This document shows positions 21,555-31,847 of a stretch of DNA of 64,000 nt, one piece after another (position 1 is the first letter of the stretch; every line of letters begins with the position of its first letter). This DNA is from Shewanella sp. KT0246 (GTDB taxonomy: Bacteria; Pseudomonadota; Gammaproteobacteria; Enterobacterales; Shewanellaceae): assembly GCF_019654955.1 (NCBI RefSeq), contig NZ_BPEV01000016.1, positions 46,626 to 110,625 of the forward strand, written 5' to 3'. The notes beneath the pieces are model-generated. The model saw only the letters and a list, made by a program, of their open reading frames with translations. It had not been told where the DNA came from and ran no database searches. Position numbers and translations under genes: made by a program.

Positions 21555-23459
21555 TTATTCTGACGAAAACTCGCATACTCGGTTTCGTCCACTGCGCTTA
21601 GCTTGATAAAGCGCTTTATCTGCTTGTTCAAGTAACTGAGTTGGGTGGTCATCGGTTTCAATTACCGTCGCGCTGACTCCGATACTTACATAAAGAGGAA
21701 TAGGGCTATCTTCCCAATCAATTGATAATTCAGATATTGCTACACGAATTTTTTCCGCTAGCAGCATCGCCCCTTCACTATCAGTATTCGGTAATATAAT
21801 AGCAAACTCTTCACCACCAAAACGTGACACCAGATCGGTTGGACGTTTTAAAAAGTCTGAAATTGTTGTGGCAATCACCTTAATTGAGTGGTCACCAGCA
21901 AGATGCCCATGCTCATCATTAATTGCCTTGAACTTATCAATATCCACCATTAACACCGCTAATGGTGTTTGCTGACGTCGGCTAATGCGACCTTCGGCAG
22001 TTAATCGTTTATCGAATGCACTGCGATTTTTAACCCCAGTTAAGCTATCAATCGTGTTTTGTTGAGTGAGTTTTTGATTAGCGTCATTTAACTCGCGTAA
22101 GGTGACTTCTAACTCTAAGGTTCTTTGTGCCACCATTTGTTCAAGGCGTTCGTTGGCTTTTGCTTCAGCACGTAATGCTTCGTCACGATTCTGCTGTAAA
22201 CGCACGGCTTGCTCAAGTGCTTTTTGCTGCATTTGCAGTTTAGCTTTGCGCTCGTCGTTATAGCGCATCGCCAATACTGCGCCCATGGTAATAACTTCAA
22301 AAGTTAATCCAATCATTACTGGGGTTTGCGGCAGTATTTGCAAATCTATATGGCCGAGATAAATCAAACCACTTAGCAACGAACCTATGAATAGCCCAAT
22401 TCGCCCAATGGCATGAAGCCTAGCGTTTTTAGTGCCTTTTATGACTTGATACAAGGAAAAAAGAATCAAGACGAAACTGATAGTTATTACCGATAGAGCC
22501 AGTAAATAGAGTGCGAGTTTGAAGTCTAAAAAGGAAACGACCAAGCTTAATAGTATGCAGTAAACTGCCAGATAGCGCCCCAACAACAACATACGCTTGT
22601 TGTGATACTTAAGCTGCATGACCTTTTCTGTGAACATGAGAGCGAAAGCAAGAGCGATTGGAATTAACATGGGTATAGCAAGTTGCTGAAGCGTCGGTAA
22701 GTTTGGCCATAAATATTGAAATGAAATACCGTGGATACTTGTGACAATGACAGTTAGAGAAATGACATAACCACTATAATAGCTGTAACTAAATGAACCA
22801 GATGCTAGAGCAATAAATAAGCTGAAAATGCCGATTGCACTCAAGATACCAATTTGAAATCCATAGGCTAAACTTTGCGCTTCGATTGCATGGCTAAAGT
22901 CATTATTGCTCCAAAGTACCAGTGGTATATTGAGGCTCCCTCGGTTATTGATTTTGAAGTAGAAGGTATGCAGCTCACCTGGGTTCATATCAAAAGGGTA
23001 TAAAAATAAATTACTTTGTAAGGGTCTGTGCTCGAAAGGTAAAGTGTCGCCCATCAGTTCCACTTGTTTTAAATCATTATTAACTAAGTGAAATAGTTTC
23101 AAACTGTCTAATAATGGATTATCTAACGCTATGATTCTTGATAAATGATCATTGGGGTTATAAATGCTGAAACTAACCCAAGTGTTTCTAGCGCCAATAT
23201 GACGCATGTCTTTAGTGGTTAATTTACGCCAATGCTTTTGACCATTATTGTGCAGCTTTAGCCTTGCCAGCTCTTCAATATCGTTCGAGTCATGGATATA
23301 TAACCAATCAATTAAGTCTATTTTAGTAATGGAGGATTCAGTCAGCCTGAGTGGGGTATTTGTGTGCTCATTGGCATAACTTTTAGCGCTAGTAACCAAT
23401 ATGAAAAATAATAACCCAAGGATAAAAAACGGGGTTAACTGAGGGACTGCCAGTTTCAT
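21555..23459 (-). CDS. 7TM-DISM diguanylate cyclase
   Basis: 634 residues. A signal/anchor helix (8-28) is followed by a periplasmic 7TMR-DISMED2-like beta domain (40-180), seven transmembrane helices (about 190-400), a coiled coil (400-460) and a C-terminal GGDEF domain. The active site is intact as GGEEF (near 548), and an RxxD product-inhibition site (RPTD) lies five residues upstream, so it should make cyclic di-GMP and be feedback-inhibited. The start codon overlaps the tatD stop by 1 bp. The adhesin locus lies just beyond hemB, and c-di-GMP commonly controls such adhesins; a functional link is inference. Confidence 0.94.
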   Translation of the reverse strand: MKLAVPQLTPFFILGLLFFILVTSAKSYANEHTNTPLRLTESSITKIDLIDWLYIHDSNDIEELARLKLHNNGQKHWRKLTTKDMRHIGARNTWVSFSIYNPNDHLSRIIALDNPLLDSLKLFHLVNNDLKQVELMGDTLPFEHRPLQSNLFLYPFDMNPGELHTFYFKINNRGSLNIPLVLWSNNDFSHAIEAQSLAYGFQIGILSAIGIFSLFIALASGSFSYSYYSGYVISLTVIVTSIHGISFQYLWPNLPTLQQLAIPMLIPIALAFALMFTEKVMQLKYHNKRMLLLGRYLAVYCILLSLVVSFLDFKLALYLLALSVITISFVLILFSLYQVIKGTKNARLHAIGRIGLFIGSLLSGLIYLGHIDLQILPQTPVMIGLTFEVITMGAVLAMRYNDERKAKLQMQQKALEQAVRLQQNRDEALRAEAKANERLEQMVAQRTLELEVTLRELNDANQKLTQQNTIDSLTGVKNRSAFDKRLTAEGRISRRQQTPLAVLMVDIDKFKAINDEHGHLAGDHSIKVIATTISDFLKRPTDLVSRFGGEEFAIILPNTDSEGAMLLAEKIRVAISELSIDWEDSPIPLYVSIGVSATVIETDDHPTQLLEQADKALYQAKRSGRNRVCEFSSE

Positions 23460-24256
23460 TATTGACTGCCCAGCCTAAAGAAACGAGTGCTATTGGCATA
23501 ACAATGTGCTGATAACTCTTGATAGCTTTGGCCACGTAATTTTGCAATGGACTCGACAATATAGGGCAAATATTGAGGTAGGTTTTTGCTTGATTTAGGC
23601 TTTGGCCGCATACTTCTTGGTAAAAGGTACGGGCTATCCGTCTCAACCATAAGGCGATTATTTGGGATTAATGGCACTATGTTGGCAAGCTCTGCACCGC
23701 GTCTTTCATCGCATACCCAACCAGTAATACCAATATATATATCTAAGGCTAAGCACTCTAGTAACTCTTCCTTGGAGCCAGTAAAGCAATGCAAAACAGC
23801 ATTGGGCAATTTATGGCGGTATTGCTCCAAAATGCGAATGAAATCATCATGAGCATCTCGACAATGCATCAATACTGGCATTTGCAGTTGAGCTGCTAAC
23901 GCTAATTGCGCTTCAAAGGCTTGACGCTGTTTATCCCGAGGGGAAAAATCACGATTGTAGTCTAAACCGCACTCACCTATGGCCACAACATGTTTACTTG
24001 AAGCTAATTGAGTTAACTGTGAGAGGCTGTCGCCATCCCAGCTACTGGCCTGATGTGGATGAATGCCTGCAGTGCTATAGAGTTTAGTTGGGTATTGCTG
24101 ACAGAGGTTGGCAGACTCGATACTCTCGGTAATATCACTGCCGATAACGATTAACGGTGAAACATGATGTTCCACCGCATTGTTTATAACGCTGTCTATA
24201 TCAGCAGCTAATCGACTACTCAGTAGATTAACTGCAATATCGATATGCTGTGACAT
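23459..24256 (-). CDS. tatD: TatD-family metal-dependent hydrolase (DNase)
   Basis: 265 residues, amidohydrolase TIM-barrel fold. Metal and catalytic motifs are present: GECGLDYNRDFS, MHCRDAHDDF, LHCFTGS, GITGWVCDERRG and ETDSPYLLPR. The N terminus is DIAVNL, without an HxH motif, as in E. coli TatD. Members are Mg-dependent 3'-5' exonucleases; despite the name it is not part of the translocase. The gene begins 2 bp after the small periplasmic gene and overlaps the diguanylate cyclase by 1 bp. Its linkage to tatABC matches enterobacterial tatABCD. Confidence 0.95.
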   Translation of the reverse strand: MSQHIDIAVNLLSSRLAADIDSVINNAVEHHVSPLIVIGSDITESIESANLCQQYPTKLYSTAGIHPHQASSWDGDSLSQLTQLASSKHVVAIGECGLDYNRDFSPRDKQRQAFEAQLALAAQLQMPVLMHCRDAHDDFIRILEQYRHKLPNAVLHCFTGSKEELLECLALDIYIGITGWVCDERRGAELANIVPLIPNNRLMVETDSPYLLPRSMRPKPKSSKNLPQYLPYIVESIAKLRGQSYQELSAHCYANSTRFFRLGSQ

Positions 24257-24258
24257 GA

Positions 24259-24825
24259 TTAGTTTAGACGTTTAACTCGCATGGTTGAATTACGGTCATC
24301 AGTGCCTAACAAATATGAACTTAGAGCCCCTTTTTCAATATAAACTTTGTAACCCACTTTAAGTTTATAGCGCTCTGTGCCGACTTGCTTCCAAGTTTGG
24401 TTGTTAGACAGGGTCACTATTAAGGAGCCATAAGGATCTTTCTTAACTGATGATACTTCAGCGTATAGACGCAGTTCATCTTCTTCAGCTGATACTTTCT
24501 TTAAACCAAACTCTTGCTCTACTGAACTGGCAGTTTGAGGCGAGGTTGTCGTTGCCGCAGCCGCAGCCGCGGCATTAGTCGTTGTCGTAACAGCAGTCGT
24601 TGCTGCTACTGGCGCTACGACAGCAGGTGCGCTTGCAGAAGCGGCAGAGGCTGCAGGAAGTTGAGTTGGAACTGGAGATTTTACTGAAGCCGCCAATGCG
24701 TCGTAACACATTAGGCGGTCTAATTTATCAGTATGGCTGGCACAATTTGCCAGTTGTTGCTCAATGTTAGCATGAGCTTGTGAAGAGATAGCCAAAGCAA
24801 ACGTGGCAACCAAGGTTAAACGCAT
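24259..24825 (-). CDS. Small periplasmic protein with C-x(n)-CYD motif, unknown function
   Basis: 188 residues with a signal peptide cleaved near SQAHA-NIEQ. The mature N terminus contains CASHTDKLDRLMCYDALA, a Cys pair plus CYD-LA pattern seen in several uncharacterised periplasmic proteins. An Ala/Thr/Pro/Val low-complexity linker (about 50-105) leads to a small beta-rich C-terminal domain (TLSNNQTWKQ, LKVGYKVYIEKG). It lies between tatC (54 bp) and tatD (2 bp), so it is probably co-transcribed. I do not recognise a function. Confidence 0.85.
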   Translation of the reverse strand: MRLTLVATFALAISSQAHANIEQQLANCASHTDKLDRLMCYDALAASVKSPVPTQLPAASAASASAPAVVAPVAATTAVTTTTNAAAAAAATTTSPQTASSVEQEFGLKKVSAEEDELRLYAEVSSVKKDPYGSLIVTLSNNQTWKQVGTERYKLKVGYKVYIEKGALSSYLLGTDDRNSTMRVKRLN

Positions 24826-24879
24826 AACAGAATCCTTCTTTATTATTGTTTTACTAGTCCATGAGTATCATATGCAGTA

Positions 24880-25638
24880 TTAACTGTCGGTACGTTCGCT
24901 CTCAGACTCTTCGTTATCTGTATCTTCTTTTGGCGTATATAGCTTCGCAGCTAATAATCCGCCTTCGAACAATATTAACATAGGAATCGCTAACATTGTT
25001 TGTGAAATAATATCAGGAGGTGTCAGCATCATGCCGACCACAAAAGCGCCAACGACAATATAAGGTCGTTTTAATTTTAGCTCTTCAGGTGTTGTTACCC
25101 CTGCCCAGCACATTAATACCACAGCAACTGGGATTTCAAAGGCTAAACCAAAGGCAAAAAATAGCTTAAGAATGAAGCTTAAATAACTGCTAATATCGGT
25201 TGCAACCGTGACACCTTCAGGGGCTACACTGGTGAAAAAGCCAAATACAACAGGGAACACAATGTAATAAGCAAACGCGATTCCTGAATAAAACAGTAAG
25301 GTACTGCTAATCAGAAGTGGCGTGACTAGGCGTTTTTCGTGTTTATATAAACCTGGCGCAACAAATGACCAAGCTTGATATAACACATACGGAATCGCCA
25401 CAAAAAATGCTAAAACTAAAGTTAATTTGAATGGGGCGAAAAATGGCGCAGCTACATCGGTAGCAATCATACTGCTTGTTTCAGGCAGTGACTGCATTAA
25501 TGGAATCGCCATGTAATGGTAAATATCATTTGCCCAGTAAACTAAACAGATGAAAACCAGCAAAACACTGCCGATAGCTCTGAGTAATTTATTACGCAAT
25601 TCAAGCAAATGACTAATGAGAGGTAGCTGTTGTGACAT
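24880..25638 (-). CDS. tatC: Sec-independent translocase subunit TatC
   Basis: 252 residues with six transmembrane helices. The N-terminal cytosolic [12 protein letters not shown] region and the conserved [24 protein letters not shown] segment (given here only as a landmark) are TatC hallmarks, as is the Phe/Glu-containing [14 protein letters not shown]. It recognises twin-arginine signal peptides together with TatB. The C terminus is acidic ([12 protein letters not shown]). It starts 10 bp after tatB. Tat-exported redox enzymes are common in respiratory shewanellae. Confidence 0.97.
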   Translation of the reverse strand: MSQQLPLISHLLELRNKLLRAIGSVLLVFICLVYWANDIYHYMAIPLMQSLPETSSMIATDVAAPFFAPFKLTLVLAFFVAIPYVLYQAWSFVAPGLYKHEKRLVTPLLISSTLLFYSGIAFAYYIVFPVVFGFFTSVAPEGVTVATDISSYLSFILKLFFAFGLAFEIPVAVVLMCWAGVTTPEELKLKRPYIVVGAFVVGMMLTPPDIISQTMLAIPMLILFEGGLLAAKLYTPKEDTDNEESESERTDS

Positions 25639-25648
25639 TGATTACCCG

Positions 25649-26047
25649 CTAGCTTTTGGTATTTGAACTGGTAGAGTCGTTAGTTTGCTCAGTTGTTGGC
25701 GTGGCAACTTCAGTAGGCTGTGCCGCTGGCGCATCCTTTTTCACGTCTTCTACTTGGTAGGGACGATTAACTGATTGCGCAGCATCCTTTAGCTGATCAA
25801 TAGACTCTTGTAATTCAGGAGATAGGTTAGACAAACCTTTGCTTTCTGCTTTTTTCAAGTCAGCATGAAGCTCTTCGATTTTAAGCTCTTGCTCTAATTC
25901 GTCTTTAACAGAGTTTGCCATTCGCTTTAATGAGCGAATCCACCCAGAGATTGAACGTACTGCACCTGGAAGTCTTTCGGGGCCGAGAACCACTAGCCCC
26001 AAAATTCCAATCAGCAGTAGCTCCATAAAGCCAATACCGTCGAACAT
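25649..26047 (-). CDS. tatB: Sec-independent translocase subunit TatB
   Basis: 132 residues: an N-terminal membrane helix with the [12 protein letters not shown] hinge typical of TatB, a long amphipathic helix (about 25-70) and a Pro/Thr/Ala-rich tail. It partners TatC in the substrate receptor. It sits 6 bp after tatA and 10 bp before tatC, in conserved order. Confidence 0.96.
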   Translation of the reverse strand: MFDGIGFMELLLIGILGLVVLGPERLPGAVRSISGWIRSLKRMANSVKDELEQELKIEELHADLKKAESKGLSNLSPELQESIDQLKDAAQSVNRPYQVEDVKKDAPAAQPTEVATPTTEQTNDSTSSNTKS

Positions 26048-26053
26048 AATGAA

Positions 26054-26293
26054 TTACGCCTGTTCTTTGTCCTTTGACTCGGACTTTTGTTCAGTTGCCT
26101 GTTGTGAAGTTTTCGCAGTGCTATCTTTATCTTCTAAAGACTTTTTCTCTTCGTCTTCAGGATTCATAGCATTTTTGAAGCCTTTAACTGCGCCACCTAA
26201 ATCACCACCTAAAGAACGTAACTTTTTAGTTCCGAATAACAAAACAACAATTAACGCAACGATAAGAAGCTGCCAAATACTGATGCCGCCCAT
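26054..26293 (-). CDS. tatA: Sec-independent translocase subunit TatA
   Basis: 79 residues starting at the second ATG ([10 protein letters not shown]). The Shine-Dalgarno AGAGGA is 7 bp from this ATG but abuts the in-frame ATG at 26299, and known TatA proteins begin MGGISIWQL. The single membrane helix ends with [21 protein letters not shown], the hinge plus amphipathic helix, followed by a charged tail. It forms the translocation pore. First gene of tatABC, 100 bp after ubiB. Confidence 0.96.
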   Translation of the reverse strand: MGGISIWQLLIVALIVVLLFGTKKLRSLGGDLGGAVKGFKNAMNPEDEEKKSLEDKDSTAKTSQQATEQKSESKDKEQA

Positions 26294-26393
26294 GAACATT
26301 TCCTCTATAGAATAAACAAGTGATGTTGAATAAAGTCAAAATTATAACCTTTATTACATTGAGTATTATGAACCTCTAATGAATAAGTGCTAG

Positions 26394-28043
26394 TTAAAAT
26401 TTCCGATTCTTTGGTCTGGATCGCCATCCTGTGAACCAAAGCACTATACCTGCAGTTAGACAAATATAAGAAGGCCATAGTGTAGCGTCTTGATTTAATA
26501 ATAGTGTGCCGCAGATCAATAATACGGCAGATGTAATTAACAAGTAGTTACTTTTATGAGCTTTGTGTTGAAACTTCAAATACTTATCAAGCATTTGTTG
26601 TTGTGTTCCAAGCAACTTTCTGCCGGCTTTTAAGTTGTCATAGATAAGCTCTGGAAATTCTGGCAGTTTTTCGGCCCAATAAGGTGTCTTCATTTTAACT
26701 TTATCAAAAATTGCCTTAGGACCTACTTGCTCAGACATCCACTGCTCTAAAAATGGTTTCGCGGTAGACCATAAATCAAGTTGAGGGTATAGCTGACGCC
26801 CTAAACCTTCGATATACAGTAAGGTTTTTTCAAGTAACACCAACTGTGGCTGAACAACAATGTCGAACTGACGGGCTGTGCGGAACAGTTCTAAAAGCAC
26901 ATGGCCAAATGATATCTCATCTAATGGTTTGTTGAACATTGGCTCACAAACCACTTTAACGGCTTGCTCAAATGCCAGTACGTCTGTGTTTTCCGAAACC
27001 CAGCCTGATTCAATATAAAGCTGTGCAATTCGTTGGTAGTCACGGTTGAAGAAGGCTAAAAAGTTTTCAGCTAAATAGCGTTTGTCGACATCGCTTAATG
27101 TGCCCATGATGCCGCAGTCCATACCGATATAGAATGGATTGTCTGGGTGCTCACGACTAATAAAAATATTGCCAGGGTGCATATCGGCATGAAAAAAATT
27201 ATCACGGAATACTTGAGTGAAAAACAGTTCTACACCACGTTCAGCAAGTAATTTTAAATTAGTGCCCTGAGCTTTGAGCGCCTCAACATCTGAAACCGGA
27301 ATACCATAAACTCGCTCCATAACCATCAGGCGAGTAAAGCAATAATCTTCGTAAACATAAGGTACATATAAGGCGTCTGAATCTAAAAAATTGTTGCGAA
27401 GTTTAACTGCATTTAATGCTTCAAGCTTTAAATTGAGTTCACCAAGAATCGTGGTGCGGTAATCTTCAATCACTTCAGCAGGGCGCAGACGATTACCTTC
27501 ACCTAAGAGTTTTTCGAGTAAGTCGGCTGCTTGGCACATGAGCTGTAAATCAGCTTTAACTTGCGCTTCAACATTAGGGCGGAGTACCTTTAGCACGACT
27601 TCAGCGCCATTTTCTCTTAAATTGGCTGTGTGAACCTGCGAGATTGAAGCCGAGGCAAGTGGGGTATCGTCAAAGTTATCGAATAGGCTTTCAATTGGCG
27701 CTTTTAATTCAGCTTCAATGGCTTCACGTGCTAAAGCAGAGTCAAACGGTGGGACTCTGTCTTGAAGCATGGCAAGCTCTTCTGCCCACTCATCATTTAA
27801 TAAGTCACGGCGGGTCGACAACATTTGTCCGAGCTTGATATACACAGGCCCTAACTCTTGCATCGCAAGTTTTAGACGCTCGGCGGCAAGTTTATCTTTG
27901 TGTTGATTGCGAATCCAAAAAAAGCTATTACGCAGAAGAGAGAAGTACCAGGGTGTTTTCTTATGAGGTAAAACATCATCTAAGCCGTAATGTAATACAG
28001 TCTTGATGACTTGATAACCGCGCCTGATACTTGCAATTGTCAT
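26394..28043 (-). CDS. ubiB: Ubiquinone biosynthesis regulatory kinase-like protein UbiB
   Basis: 549 residues, ABC1/ADCK/UbiB atypical kinase-like ATPase. The family motif KLGQMLSTR (near residue 51), the catalytic-loop-like [12 protein letters not shown] and the metal-binding DCG (IGMDCGIMG) are present. Two hydrophobic helices at the C terminus anchor it in the inner membrane. It is needed for aerobic and anaerobic ubiquinone synthesis. Its ATG overlaps the ubiJ stop by 4 bp. Confidence 0.96.
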   Translation of the reverse strand: MTIASIRRGYQVIKTVLHYGLDDVLPHKKTPWYFSLLRNSFFWIRNQHKDKLAAERLKLAMQELGPVYIKLGQMLSTRRDLLNDEWAEELAMLQDRVPPFDSALAREAIEAELKAPIESLFDNFDDTPLASASISQVHTANLRENGAEVVLKVLRPNVEAQVKADLQLMCQAADLLEKLLGEGNRLRPAEVIEDYRTTILGELNLKLEALNAVKLRNNFLDSDALYVPYVYEDYCFTRLMVMERVYGIPVSDVEALKAQGTNLKLLAERGVELFFTQVFRDNFFHADMHPGNIFISREHPDNPFYIGMDCGIMGTLSDVDKRYLAENFLAFFNRDYQRIAQLYIESGWVSENTDVLAFEQAVKVVCEPMFNKPLDEISFGHVLLELFRTARQFDIVVQPQLVLLEKTLLYIEGLGRQLYPQLDLWSTAKPFLEQWMSEQVGPKAIFDKVKMKTPYWAEKLPEFPELIYDNLKAGRKLLGTQQQMLDKYLKFQHKAHKSNYLLITSAVLLICGTLLLNQDATLWPSYICLTAGIVLWFTGWRSRPKNRKF

Positions 28044-28660
28044 GGGGTAATTTTTTCTCTTAATTTATCAATTCGTGAAGCAATCGTTGAGGTCTCTTCG
28101 ACAAGGTCTTCAAGATTATCACGAAAATGAATGAATTCTATTTGATGAGGCGCAAGACGATATTCTTCGGTGGTTAATTGGCCAACGTGAGAACGCGACT
28201 TTTCGAATATTTGCTTTGCAGTATTAGCAAAGTGTTTGCTGCCAGACACCAACATATGCGTTGGTGCATCACCGATATAACGAGACAAAGGCTCAGCAAA
28301 ATCTAATTCAATATGCCGTAGATAATGGCTGAAGGTTTGCAGTAAATTGATGTCACCATCAAGTTTCAGTTTGTCTTGTTTAATCAGCTCTGTGAGGCTT
28401 TCGCCTTCAGATATTTGGTACAGTGTTGTGGCGTCAGCGGTAACACTGACATCCACTTCGCCTTCATAGATACTGAGCACTTGAATTTGCTTAGCAAATA
28501 CCAAGTATAACGGCCATTCGAGTTGACTTAACTGAATGCAGAACACTTTGCCGTGTAAATTTTTAAGGCGAGCATATTCACCCTGATCTTGCACTTGTAG
28601 CTGCGTAATCGCAGTTTCTAAGGCCGCGCAAGTCAGTAATGAAAAATGGTTGGGTTGCAT
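28040..28660 (-). CDS. ubiJ: Ubiquinone biosynthesis accessory factor UbiJ
   Basis: 206 residues with an SCP2-like lipid-binding domain in the N-terminal half ([17 protein letters not shown]) and a helical C terminus ending in a coiled coil ([16 protein letters not shown]). UbiJ is the hydrophobic scaffold of the soluble Ubi complex. It lies between ubiE and ubiB with overlapping start and stop codons at both ends, the conserved ubiEJB order. Confidence 0.94.
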   Translation of the reverse strand: MQPNHFSLLTCAALETAITQLQVQDQGEYARLKNLHGKVFCIQLSQLEWPLYLVFAKQIQVLSIYEGEVDVSVTADATTLYQISEGESLTELIKQDKLKLDGDINLLQTFSHYLRHIELDFAEPLSRYIGDAPTHMLVSGSKHFANTAKQIFEKSRSHVGQLTTEEYRLAPHQIEFIHFRDNLEDLVEETSTIASRIDKLREKITP

Positions 28661-29415
28661 CAGAACTTATAACCACGGTGCAAGGCAACAACACCATCAG
28701 TCATGTTGGTGTAATCCACTTGTTCAAGACCTGCATCAATCATCATTTGCTTTAATGTTTCTTGATCTGGGTGCATACGAATAGATTCAGCTAAGTATTC
28801 ATAGCTGTCTGCATCTTGAGTAATTAATGCGCCCATTTTTGGTAGCACTTTGAAGCTGTATAAGTCGTAAACTTTGCGCATTACTTCGTGTTGCGGTTTA
28901 GAGAACTCAAGTACGAGTAACTTACCACCTGGCTTTAACACGCGGCGCATTGATCGCAATGCTGCATCTTTATCTGTCACGTTACGTAAACCAAATGCAA
29001 TCGTAATAATATCGAAGTGGTTATCAGGGAATGGCAGAGCTTCAGCATTGGCTTGTACGTAGTTAACGTTGCTGACAATACCCTTGTCACGCAATTTAGT
29101 ACGACCAACTTTAAGCATTGAATCATTGATATCAGCTAAAACAACTTGGCCACGATCGCCAACTAAATGTGAAAACTTAGCGGTTAAGTCACCAGTGCCG
29201 CCAGCTAAATCTAATACTTTCATGCCTGGACGCGCGCCAGCAGTTGCAATCGTGTGACGTTTCCAGAAACGATGAACACCAAATGACATTACATCGTTCA
29301 TGATGTCGTATTTAGCAGCAACCGAGTGAAATACGTCAGCGACTAAGTCAGCTTTCTTTTCTGAATCAACGGTTTTATAACCAAAATGAGTGTTCTTTGG
29401 GTCGCCCTCAGACAT
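28660..29415 (-). CDS. ubiE: Ubiquinone/menaquinone C-methyltransferase UbiE
   Basis: 251 residues, class I SAM-dependent methyltransferase. The SAM loop [12 protein letters not shown] and the UbiE signatures [18 protein letters not shown] and [11 protein letters not shown] are clear. It methylates demethylmenaquinone and the matching ubiquinone intermediate; both quinones matter to organisms that switch between oxygen and metal respiration. First gene of the ubi-tat run; the promoter should lie in the 365 bp upstream. Confidence 0.97.
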   Translation of the reverse strand: MSEGDPKNTHFGYKTVDSEKKADLVADVFHSVAAKYDIMNDVMSFGVHRFWKRHTIATAGARPGMKVLDLAGGTGDLTAKFSHLVGDRGQVVLADINDSMLKVGRTKLRDKGIVSNVNYVQANAEALPFPDNHFDIITIAFGLRNVTDKDAALRSMRRVLKPGGKLLVLEFSKPQHEVMRKVYDLYSFKVLPKMGALITQDADSYEYLAESIRMHPDQETLKQMMIDAGLEQVDYTNMTDGVVALHRGYKF

Positions 29416-29780
29416 CTGTGTATTCCTATAATGTGCGGTAATTAACTGCGAGTGTATGCCATTGCTTGCTTTGCAGAAACTTTAATCAGCGAGAGTGTGA
29501 TCCAGTTTACTAGAAACAGCTTGGAATGTAGCCCTGCAGATTTGATTCAGTGGTGTTACTTGACACTCTGCATAAAGGCGCCATAAAAATTGCCCTGCAT
29601 TAGACCATAAATCTATTCGATATTGAATAGTCTGTAATTATTGAAAACATAGCATGAACAATAATTGATACGTTCAATGTAAATACAGGGTTCAATTTTA
29701 GTGAGCCAAATAGGCCAACTCACTAATATGAACTTAATTTTTTAATTAATGATTCACTTAACTGTTTCTTTAACCCTCTT
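29416..29780. other. Intergenic region, ubiE promoter side
   Basis: 365 bp with no open frame of interest. It must hold the ubiE promoter and the 3' end of the arginase-family gene. The only structure seen is TAGTGAG/CTCACTA (29698-29725), a 7-bp inverted repeat around 13 bases without a T-tract. Confidence 0.5.
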
Positions 29781-30818
29781 TCAGTACTGAACTGGTTTTT
29801 TTGCTTGAATATATGCGTAAATCAATTCGCTGACACTTTGACCTACATCTCTATTGCCCGCGCTTTCACCGGCTTCATGGCATTGTGGCGCCGCTTCTGC
29901 AATGTGTAAATAAGCTGTTTGGCAGTGTTTGGCAATATAATGAATGTAATGACAGGCATCTAATAAAGGCACGCCAGCATAGGTTGAGGCACTGCTAGGC
30001 ATTTTCGCAATAGCATCTACATCGAGCTCGAGTGCGACAGGTAGTTGGGTTTGATTTAAATTGTTAGCAATCGCTTTTAATGCATCTTCAAAGCTGATTT
30101 CGCGTCTTACCCATATTTGTTGAAAGCTATGCCAATGACCGCCAAACAAACTCAGTTGATCTAGGGTTGTTTCACTGTTTTTAAGCTCGTGTAAGCCTAA
30201 TACATGATAATAAGCTAACGCCCCGTTTGCGGCGGCATAACTAAACCCATTACCGCTGTGTCTGCCTTCTCTTGGCCTAAAGTCGCTGTGAGGATCTAAG
30301 TTAACGGCAGCTGCAGCTTGATTGAAATGCGCCTTTGTCGCCATCAATAGTCCATAGGCGTTATTATGACCGCCGCCAATGACAATAGGCTCGAGATCTG
30401 CAGCAAGGATTTGAGTTACCACTTCAATGACTTGATTATCAAGCGCAGCAGTGGCCTGTCTTAATTGTTCTGTAGTGGCGTTACTGTCTATTGTTTTAGG
30501 TTCAATATTACCTAGAATCAAACATTCTCGGCCGTTGAGGTAACGATTCGACTGAAAATTAAGTAGCTGACCTAACGCTGCATTAAATGCTGTGGTTGAG
30601 CCCCCGCGGCCTAAATTAGCTCTTGGGCCAGCATCTTCACTTATTCCTAAGATAACAAATTGTGCACCTTGGGTTTTGGCATCTTGCAATGATTGCTTGA
30701 GCTGATTTGTCTTAGCTTGAGGGCTTTTTAGTAGTTGGACTTGCTGACCTAATTTAGTTTCGCCCTCGCGGGTGGAAATAAATGTGTCTAACCAAGTTTG
30801 AGTCATAACTTGTAGCAT
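29781..30818 (-). CDS. Ureohydrolase (arginase/formimidoylglutamase family)
   Basis: 345 residues. Binuclear manganese motifs of the arginase/agmatinase/formimidoylglutamase fold are visible: GGGHNNAYG, NLDPHSDFRP and ELDVDAIAKMPSS. The S-x-D-x-D-x-x-D-P motif is altered to LELDVDAI, as in formimidoylglutamase-like members, so the likely reaction is removal of formamide or urea from an N-formimidoyl or guanidino substrate. No hut genes adjoin it, so histidine degradation is not supported by context. MLQV or MTQT (4 codons later) could be the start; neither has a strong ribosome site. Confidence 0.83.
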   Translation of the reverse strand: MLQVMTQTWLDTFISTREGETKLGQQVQLLKSPQAKTNQLKQSLQDAKTQGAQFVILGISEDAGPRANLGRGGSTTAFNAALGQLLNFQSNRYLNGRECLILGNIEPKTIDSNATTEQLRQATAALDNQVIEVVTQILAADLEPIVIGGGHNNAYGLLMATKAHFNQAAAAVNLDPHSDFRPREGRHSGNGFSYAAANGALAYYHVLGLHELKNSETTLDQLSLFGGHWHSFQQIWVRREISFEDALKAIANNLNQTQLPVALELDVDAIAKMPSSASTYAGVPLLDACHYIHYIAKHCQTAYLHIAEAAPQCHEAGESAGNRDVGQSVSELIYAYIQAKKPVQY

Positions 30819-30929
30819 AGGGCCTACTTAAATTGTCGTCGTTATTATTATTGTTATTATTTGTCTTAATATAATAAGGGGTCATTGTTTGTACAAAATA
30901 GCATATATTCCTCATGTGAATGAGGCAAT

Positions 30930-30953
30930 AAAAAAGCCAGCATAGCTGGCTTT
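30930..30953 (-). terminator. Terminator of rraA
   Basis: AAAGCCAGC/GCTGGCTTT hairpin followed on the minus strand by a run of T, 27 bp after the rraA stop. Confidence 0.87.
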
Positions 30954-30979
30954 AGTCAATTTAAGCAATGCTTAAACTG

Positions 30980-31465
30980 TTATTCAATATCTAATGCTTC
31001 AGGTGATAAAATTACACCTGTGTTATCAGCATAAATATGGTCGAAAGGTAAGAAGGTCACGCCACCAAAATTAACTGGGATTTCGACTTCGCCGACTCCA
31101 TTGCTATCAGCACCAATTGGAATTGAAGCCAATGCTTGAATGCCAATGTCCATTTCTTCTAGTGCGTCTACGTCTCTAACTGAACCATAAACGATAATGC
31201 CTTCCCATTTGTTAGCAACAGCAATTTCAGCAATTGAGGCATCGACTAGTGCGCGGCGCATAGAACCACCACCATCAACTAATAATACTTTACCTTCGCC
31301 TTCAGCCTGAAGTGCGTCAGCAATAAGGCCGTTATCTTCGAAGCATTTAATGGTGCTAATAGAACCACCAAAAGAGCTCGTACCGCCGTAGTTACTGAAC
31401 ATAGGTTCGACGACATCAACAACATCTAAATACATATCACACAATTCTGAGGTGTTGTATTCCAT
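30980..31465 (-). CDS. rraA: Regulator of ribonuclease E activity A (RraA)
   Basis: 161 residues, the usual length. RraA forms a ring trimer that binds RNase E and DEAD-box helicases of the degradosome and inhibits RNA decay. Family landmarks are [10 protein letters not shown] at the start, [27 protein letters not shown] and [11 protein letters not shown]. It is a single gene between a long upstream region and its own terminator. rhlB, another degradosome partner, is at the start of this window but not in the same operon. Confidence 0.96.
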   Translation of the reverse strand: MEYNTSELCDMYLDVVDVVEPMFSNYGGTSSFGGSISTIKCFEDNGLIADALQAEGEGKVLLVDGGGSMRRALVDASIAEIAVANKWEGIIVYGSVRDVDALEEMDIGIQALASIPIGADSNGVGEVEIPVNFGGVTFLPFDHIYADNTGVILSPEALDIE

Positions 31466-31847
31466 AGTGACACTCCTTGGGGGTAGCGATTTATGACTTC
31501 TCGCTAGTAGTTAAGCAATCTTAAATGAATTATATGAGCTTTTTATGAAATTAACAGCGATATTCATCACCAGATTGCGATAAAGCAACAAGTTGATTTA
31601 TAAACCGATGTTATAAAAAGTCAGAATGATTCAGTTTAATCCAGTCTGTAAGAAAATAACTTACATTATGCGCTGTGAGTGCAACAAATTTTGATCTTAG
31701 TCATCATATTACGGATTTTTATTACAACCCTGTATGAATTTTTGTTAATATCAGTGCTTAATTAAATGCAGTTTGTTTTATTTGCTTTAGGGGCACGGAC
31801 CCCCCGTAACGCTTATGGATGGCAGAGGGCCTTAATGAGAGGTTCTT
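31466..31847. other. Divergent intergenic region with GC-rich leader
   Basis: 382 bp between rraA (minus) and the YgjV-like gene (plus). Mostly AT-rich, but 31790-31830 holds a GC-rich patch with GGGG/CCCC (around CACGGA) and overlapping ACGG/CCGT pairings just upstream of the YgjV-like ribosome site GAGAGG. This could be a structured 5' leader. No promoter is called. Confidence 0.4.
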
